This document shows positions 57,081 through 64,000 of a stretch of DNA of 64,000 nucleotides, piece after piece. This DNA comes from Callorhinus ursinus (lineage: Eukaryota; Chordata; Mammalia; Carnivora; Otariidae), in assembly GCF_003265705.1 (NCBI RefSeq), contig NW_020312828.1, forward strand, positions 55,781,961 to 55,845,960, read 5' to 3'. Within the stretch, counting starts at the first letter, position 1, and the number at the start of each line of letters is the position of its first letter. Below the pieces are notes generated by a model, which was not told where the DNA came from, searched no databases, and saw nothing but the letters and a program-made list of their open reading frames with translations. The translations under genes were made by a program, and so were the position numbers.

Positions 57081-60000
57081 TAAGCTACCTGAGAAAGATC
57101 TGCTAATCAATTCCAGTTCTGAAGATTTCTTTCATATGGGTATCTTTTAGAGATCTTAAAATTCAAAATATCTTTAGTAGTTTTCTAAACTTAAGAGTAG
57201 GAAATAAAAAACAAAATCACATTTTCATAAACTGTACAGAAATAAGCTTACAATGTCATCAGTAAAGAATTTATACACAATTTTCCTCCTCACGAACAGA
57301 CTAAATTATTTAAATTTATCTATATGTCCCTCTAAATATTTGAGAAAATAATATTTATTTTATTTCAAAAATCAAGGATTTTCAGTAGGTAAGAATCTAT
57401 TTTTTAAAGTCTTTATTTAAAAGTAATTGATACGAAAAGCACTTAGAACCACCCCTGGCACATCAAATGTACCAAATAGGCATTTGATAAATGATGTAAT
57501 TAATGAAAATAGTTATATTTTGAAAGCATAGGTTTTCAAAGGTGTAGCAAATACTCAGTAAAATACAAAATGAAAACAGCATTTTTCAATTCAGATTTAC
57601 CATTTTGAAAAAAAAATCCTTCTATAATAATCCTTTTCAGCAAAAGTATATTTATCAAACTCAAAGTTGTATTCTTTTGGTTTGTCTGATTTTTTTCAAT
57701 ATTTATGAAAAGTTTCAAAAATGCCAAAAATTGATATAATTTTGCAATAAAAATTCATATACATATATATATCAGTATTTTTATAATGTACTCTAAATAG
57801 AGACTTTCCTCTCAAATGTAATATTCAATAAACTGATTCAACTCCCACGTTTTATAGTTGATTTTTCTTCTTGGGCTTTCCATAGGGATACTGCCACTGA
57901 AAACAGCAATTATTTTAGAAAAGAGTTTGTATTTATTCAGTATTCACAGGTATAGATTCATTTGTTAGGCTATTCGAACATCTCCATTCTGAAAAGTAAA
58001 TGTAATTTGCTAAGACCACTGATTAACTAATAAGGTTCAAGATTACATACTGGTAGCTCCCTGGAGCTCCTAAGTAGACAGCAGTGACATTGACGGGCAA
58101 GTACATATCCCAGAAGCCTAGGATTAGCAATTCATGTAACATTGGTGTCAGTGCTTTTCATCTGGACCGAGACATCAGCTTTGTGAGCTCTGATTCTCAG
58201 CTTCACCTGACTAAATTGAAGCTCCCAATGCTAGTGTATTAATAATGAACATAATTGAAATTAAAAAAAAAATGTTTAAGGTATCTTTTGTCAAATCTTG
58301 GCTCAAGCTGGGGGCATTCTTAAGCTAATAACATTAGCAATTTCTAAAATTCAGCAAATGTTTTGGAAATTACAATAATATTTTGATCAGTAATCCATAC
58401 TAGAGCTTAGATTATTTGCTAAGATATTTTATCATATATAAGATAAAAATAATAGAATATTACTGTATATTTTATTAATAAATTACTTAATATATTTATA
58501 TTTTTATGCTAGTTGGCAATGTTTTAATTATAACTTTTGCTGCATGAAAATTGATGCTAAATCTGCACTTTAAAAGTAAATATTGTTGATAACTTACTGT
58601 GATGTATTTTCAAAAACCTGTTTTTCCCTACTTGCTTATCTAACCTCATAATTTGTCACAATGCACAATTCAAGAAAAGACAGATATTTTCCTTACTATC
58701 ACACATAGCTCAGGCTCTGCTGCCTTCATTTCATTGCAAGGAAGAATTTCTCTCAGTATACGTACAGAACAATTTATACTATTTATGCTATTAAGAAAGA
58801 AAGGGCACAGATAAATAATGTTAGGAATGAAGAATTCAAAATACTGTTAGATAAACAATAGGTCTGGTCAATTATGGAAATTTATCTTGAAAATTCTTCA
58901 TTATTTTCAACATTCCACAAATATTTCTCACAGTATCATAGGTAAGCAAAATCAATCATTTATTCATCAAACAATTGCAGAATAGTTTCTATATTCCAAC
59001 AAATAAATACTAAGGCAAGGGAAAATATAGAATAAGATCAAAGCCTGTTTTCAGGAAGTTAATAAGTCCACAAATGAGAAACAGAATGTATGTCAATAAT
59101 ACTGAAAGTATCATAACAATGGCAAGAGAAGTAAGCAGAGATTATGGTGCAATATCAAAGGGAATAACAGATAATTTTCCCATAGGAATTCAGAAAAGAG
59201 GTTAAATAGAGGTTTATACCTAAAATGTGTCTTGAAAATTGATTATGTGCTTGCATGGTAGGAAATAAATGAAGGTCTTTCCAGGCTGATGAACAGCATG
59301 AGGAAATGAGAGGTGTGCAATGGTATAGTATGATTTCCTCAATATGACAGTTGTAGAGCCCAAGGGTAGTTATGTGATTATCATATGAATTACAATTTAA
59401 TAAGCAAACCAGTGATTATCTTGGTATCCTTACAAAGTAATATATAAGAAAATCATTTGTAATACTCTTTATAATCATTTTACATCCACTGGAAAATGTT
59501 ACAACTCAGAGAATTTCACGAAATGCATTACTTATGATATAAATAATTATTCCTGTAATTAAGTAAACATTTTAGGTACTTTCTTAGTAAAAGTGCCTCA
59601 AATTCAAATGAATATAACATTCTTTTTAAACCATTCAACCCTTCCTTTGAATTTGGAATCATTATTCTGGGAAGAGAGTAGAATAATCTACTAGAAGGGA
59701 AAAGGTACTCTATAATGTTATAAAGTATTGAACTTAAGGGAAAAACAAGAATTCACCGGCAAAGAAACCATCAAGTTTGTTAAAGTTTTCATTCATTCAA
59801 GATTAGACACTCAAATCCTATTTTCCCTAGTGATATGATATGGTTCCGCATCCAAAAACTGACACAAAAGAATGTGAGGTATCTTTCTGTTATGAGTTTA
59901 TCTACACTTAAATTTAACTGATTATTTAAAGTTCACTAAATTTTATATTACTTATCCCCTTCAGTACTTAGAATGGCCTCATGGGTTAATTATGCCTTTA

Positions 60001-60293
60001 GCTTATACAAGAGGGAATTGATTATCAAAAGAGTTGAGTATATGATTGAAGGTTACATGTGGAGGGGTACATTGAAATTCAAGTTCAATAATATTTGTTT
60101 TAATACATAGAACATTGTCTTCTCAGTGTCCCAGGAGATTTGCTCAACTCAACAGTGCTACCACTCCACAGAATGGTGTCTAAACCTAGATTTATCCTTC
60201 AATTAATAATTAATTCATAGGCTCTATCTTATTCCACCTTCACCAATTCAGAGGCTGTTCATATCAGGTCTTATACACATGTATTCTCAATTC
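57081..60293. other. Unique DNA, no feature recognised
   Basis: The longest stretch without a recognised repeat or gene. Around 58060-58230 the sequence is less AT-rich (ctccctggagctcctaagta, cttttcatctggaccgagac), which could reflect constraint or chance; I cannot tell. No open frame of note. Confidence 0.4.
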
Positions 60294-60519
60294 TTTTTAT
60301 TTTTTTTAAGATCTATTTATTTATTTGCATGTGTGTGCATGAGAGAGAACATGCATGAGCAGAGGAGGGGCAGAGGGAAAGGGAGAGAGAGAGAACCTCC
60401 AGCAGACTCCCTGCTAAGTGCAGAGCCCATCACAGGGCTCGATCTCGTGATCCTGAGATCATGACCTCAGCTGAAATCAAGAGTCAGACATTTAACCCAC
60501 TGAAGCACCCAGGCACTCC
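60294..60519 (-). mobile_element. CAN-SINE
   Basis: Poly-T/TTTATTTATTTG tail complement, GA-rich body with an unusual ACATGCATG-like insertion (about 60327-60357), ggctcgatctcgtgatcctg (box B complement), and gaagcacccaggcactcct (head complement). The flanking repeats tctcaattctttt and tctcatttctatt are similar but not clean. Confidence 0.9.
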
Positions 60520-61194
60520 TGCAGTCTCATTTCTATTTGTATTATAAAGAGATCTAATAGACTAACTTATTGCAAGATACTACAGACTAATAACTAAATA
60601 TCACAAATGAATACACATTTCCAGCCATACTTGTGTGTCAGAAGTGATTGAACTAAATGTCTACGTAATTGTAACATAATAAGCATGTTACATTCCAAAT
60701 TGAGTTTTTATCTTCTTTAATAGATCTGAGGATCTCTAGGTCTTATTATGGTTTCTTTGATATTTCCCATTTCTCTGAGACTGTAACCATCACCATAAGT
60801 AGAAAATTACTCACAAATATTGGGAATGGGTGAATCCAATAATTTGCCTATATTGCAGTGCTTCATATATTGCCTATGAGACTTTGAGACCAATTCCTAA
60901 CATCTATAGTTTTTAGAACCATTTAAGTTAATTTACACAATTTCTGCTACATGACCTCTTCCCTGTGGCCTGCCAAACAAAAGTACTGATCTGGAACCCA
61001 AACTTCTGGATCTGAGACCAAAAGGTGTAAGATGAATAACAAACGTTAAAATTCATCCGATATATTCCACTCTCCTGGTATTTACTAAGGGAGAATTTAA
61101 AGTTTATGGAGTAAAAATGTTAAGGCATCTTAGATACTTCTGAAATATTAAGTAGACTCTTTTCTTTCAAATAATTTTACTTTAAATCTTTTTA
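60520..61194. other. Unique DNA
   Basis: No feature recognised. Confidence 0.4.
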
Positions 61195-61420
61195 AATACT
61201 GCATGCTAACTTAAATGACAGGCACTGTGATAAGTAGTTTATATATTCAAAAGATCCCTTTGTGAGTCTGATCTATATAGATAAAGAAACAATAGCTTCA
61301 ACAGGTTTGATGACAGGTCCAAGGTCACACATATGAGTAGCAGAAATCTGAGCCAGTCTATTTTCAAAAGCCAAGAGTTTAATCACTATATATGCTGCCT
61401 CAAGTACAGTTCTGTTAACT
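61195..61420 (+). mobile_element. MIR
   Basis: tgacaggcactgtgataagt, then gtttgatgacaggtccaagg tcacacatatgag, agcagaaatctgagccagtc, and gtttaatcactatatatgctgcc follow MIR core and 3' order well. Confidence 0.78.
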
Positions 61421-61689
61421 ACCACAGTCAAGACAGATCTCAATGCCTATTTTGTGGCAAGCAGCCCTTTCTGACTTTCCTCAAGCAATACCCCTTTGTT
61501 TAGACTCTTAATTGTTTTGTCATGGGGTTTGCAGAGCACCAGAGAGAGTACTCATCTGAAAACATGTTTGAAGTACTCTAAATAAAAGACTTTCATTTTA
61601 GTGTAATTGCATGTTATATATCAAAACAATAGTTTTATAATAATTATAACCAAAACGACAGCCACAGTAATAATTTTGATACTAATATG

Positions 61690-61880
61690 TAACTTAAGCT
61701 ATTCCATAGGTAATTTTGCATGCAACACCTTGTTTAAATTATACAATTATTTCATGAGGTAAATATTGTTATTATCTCTCTATTTCAAAGATATTTTCAA
61801 AAGTTTCTATTTCAGTCATGGAAGTTCAATGGCTCAAAGATTTCGTAGTGCTTTCAGCCAAAGCAGAGAAAAGTTTCCTT
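61690..61880 (+). mobile_element. MIR-like remnant
   Basis: catgcaacaccttgtttaaa, ttatttcatgaggtaaatat and tgttattatctctctatttc, then a decayed 3' part. Weaker than the MIR to its left. Confidence 0.4.
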
Positions 61881-62689
61881 TTCTATAGCAACTAACTGAA
61901 CTGAGATTTCCTTAATATTCTTCATTCCCTAATCTGCATTTATCTATATTGACAGCTGAAATGATATTAACATTTCATAATCTTGGAAATAATATTTTTA
62001 AAATTATTTTTGTATTCAAAAAATGAATGTCTTCAGTCTTCATAAATTGAGTTTCTTCTTCATTTTTTTCTTTTTTTTCTTAAATCATTGTGCAATGTAA
62101 ACCATTTATCATTTGGCCAGAAGACACTCCTCCCCCCCGTTTTTTTCCTGCTCTTCTTGGTTAGGAGTTTGGCTACATGTTCCTGTTCAGCTAATCAATG
62201 ACTTAAAGCATTTGTGTTTATGTATATGTGCTTTGTGTTTTTGTGCTTTATAATAAACTCTAAGGATTTTTAAGCATGCGTGCATAAAACAATAACATAC
62301 ATTTTTATTTTAAATGATTTCTCTATCAGAAATAATCAAGCATAAAACCAAAGTGAATGATAACATCCAAACACAATTCTTTATTTCCTAAAGCTCTATG
62401 GGGAGAAATATTTTGATGAAACTGTCACGTGTAGAAAATGCTCACCTCAGTTATTTGTGAATTCATTTTGAAAAATCTTGAAATACACAGCTATGTAAAG
62501 CTTTTGTCATATAGGAAAGATGAGACCCAATACTCTCCTAATATTGGAAAAAATATATTTTCATCCAAATCTGTGCACTATATCCCTTTACAAATAACAT
62601 GATGAAGTATTTCCAGTGAATAAGGGCATCAATATGTATGTTTTACATAATCACATGCACTGGGTTCTATATTATAGAATCTTCTTTGG
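61881..62689. other. Unique DNA
   Basis: No feature recognised. A CCCCCC stretch with flanking T-runs occurs near 62130-62145. Confidence 0.4.
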
Positions 62690-62705
62690 AATACAGTAAA
62701 TTATG

Positions 62706-62910
62706 GGGTACCTGGGTAGCTCAGTCAGTTAAGCGACCGACTCTTGATTTGGGCTCAGGTCATGATCTCAGGGTCCTGGGATTGAGCCTCATGTTGGGCT
62801 CTGCGCTCAGCAGAGAGTCTGTTTGAAATTGTCTCCCTCTCTCTCTGCCTCTTCCCCCACTCAAGGTCTCTTTTCCTCTCTCTTTCTAAAACAAATAAAC
62901 TCTTTTTAAC
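62706..62910 (+). mobile_element. CAN-SINE with target-site duplication
   Basis: Head ggggtacctgggtagctcag, the gaccgactcttgatttgggc subtype, and a body with gtctgtttgaaattgtctcc then a CT-rich part. aatacagtaaattatg (62690-62705) and aatacaacaaattatg (62911-62926) flank it, with two differences, so it is an older insertion. Confidence 0.93.
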
Positions 62911-62926
62911 AATACAACAAATTATG

Positions 62927-64000
62927 TGATAGAATTAACCATTTTCAATTGTCTATTACCTCAATAATTAAAGGTCTACCTATTACAAACCCATTTGAAG
63001 ATAATTATACACAGTATTGGAAGCTTAATCATTAAAAGATGTCAGCTTATTGGGAATATGAGATCCAGGAAATAACAATTATTTTATTCTAAATTGTTTT
63101 AAGAATGAAAGAAGAGCAAAATCTCACATATTTTTACAATCAATTAATTGTCATGTCATAACAGAATAAAATAATGAATTGTCAAGGAAATCCAATTGAA
63201 TATATGGTGATGTTGGGTGACAAAGACTCACTATACCTGAAAGTTTTGTTCTCATAATGAAATTGTCTAGGAAACTAATTAAATAAACTCATTCTTGAAG
63301 ATGGAGAGTCACTAATCTTTATTGTATATCACTCAGGAAAGAGTCACTTTATTTGGTAAATTTATTCTAATAATAACATTTATGCAGCTTATTTAAAATT
63401 TTTTTTACCAGATGTAATAGATTTCTATAAAAATAATGGTTCTTTAATTCAATTATGGAAACCACAAGTATTAAAATAGCTCAATTTGTGGGAGAAAGAA
63501 GTTAGCATTTCTCAATTATTTTTATTTGACCACAGAAATGTTTAAAATATTTTTTGCTATAATAATAGTTTTTATTGAATGATTACTGTTTATCTTATGC
63601 TTAAATAACTATTTCAATCAAAATCTTGGAGCAACAGATTTAGCTCCTTCAATTTGTGGATAATAGTCTAAAAAAAATCTAATAAGCAAACCTAGTTATC
63701 TCTTGCCAACAATAATCTTATCCAACTTTCAGAAAGAGTCTGAGTTCATTTTTCAATTCAGGTGTCTTAATATTCATAACAAGAAGGACAAAGGGTAGCA
63801 AAAATTAAAATTCTATGATATAATTTATTTATCTGTATCATACTGATTTATAAAACAAGAAAATTTATGTCTTATTCCTTAGCCTGTTATAATCCAACAT
63901 ATTGTCTAGTTAAGATTTATTTATGAAGTAACATATGGTATGCCTTCAGTAAATTTTTCTTAGCATGTATGCTTAGCATGTGAGAATAATTAACTAAAAA
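62927..64000. other. Unique AT-rich DNA to the window end
   Basis: No gene, repeat family or RNA gene recognised. Confidence 0.4.

Overview
This window is gene-poor, AT-rich nuclear DNA from a carnivoran mammal, most likely an arctoid caniform (bear, pinniped or mustelid group). The main evidence is 21 tRNA-Lys-derived CAN-SINEs with the head gggcgcctgggtggctcag, a CT-rich body and a tail resembling AAATAAATAAAATCTT. There are also many L1 copies whose 5' and 3' ends look carnivoran. I found no protein-coding exon, tRNA, rRNA or other functional gene that I could defend. The long open frames lie in L1 remnants, in simple repeats, or in non-conserved AT-rich DNA.

Layout. 1-237 is the 5' end of a probably young L1 on the minus strand that runs off the left edge; it was inserted into an older minus-strand L1 ORF1 (238-about 900). 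1.9-9.7 kb holds L1 pieces of several ages (mostly minus strand), two SINEs, a MIR, and one member each side of a ~110 bp local duplication. 9.7-10.0 kb is an endogenous-retrovirus LTR remnant. 10.2-12.5 kb is a long, worn copy of an old interspersed family that I cannot name, split by a SINE. 12.9-18.5 kb is mainly plus-strand old L1 with nested SINEs and a young L1 tail. 18.5-25.3 kb is mostly unique. 25.3-26.7 kb is an L1 with the inversion expected of twin priming. 27-38.4 kb is unique DNA with SINEs, a 75 bp local duplication, one short young L1 tail, two MLT1-type LTRs (one per strand) and an old L1. 38.6-41.9 kb is a minus-strand L1 lacking its reverse-transcriptase region, carrying a 64 bp L1 insertion and a 100-N assembly gap inside a poly-T tract. 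43.3-45.75 kb is a plus-strand L1 ORF2 pseudogene that keeps the FADD motif.

46.42-46.58 kb is a 5'-truncated processed copy of ribosomal protein RPS18, with 18 bp target-site duplications and undecayed CpGs. 47.5-57 kb holds more L1, SINEs and another copy of the unnamed old family. 57-64 kb is largely unique, with two SINEs and two MIR remnants.

Nothing here works as a gene system. The window is a record of retrotransposition: nested insertions, target-site duplications, an inversion, short local duplications, and microsatellites that grew at the same spot in three separate L1 copies. I looked for a new biological system and did not find one. Repeat subfamily names were assigned by eye and should be treated as approximate.
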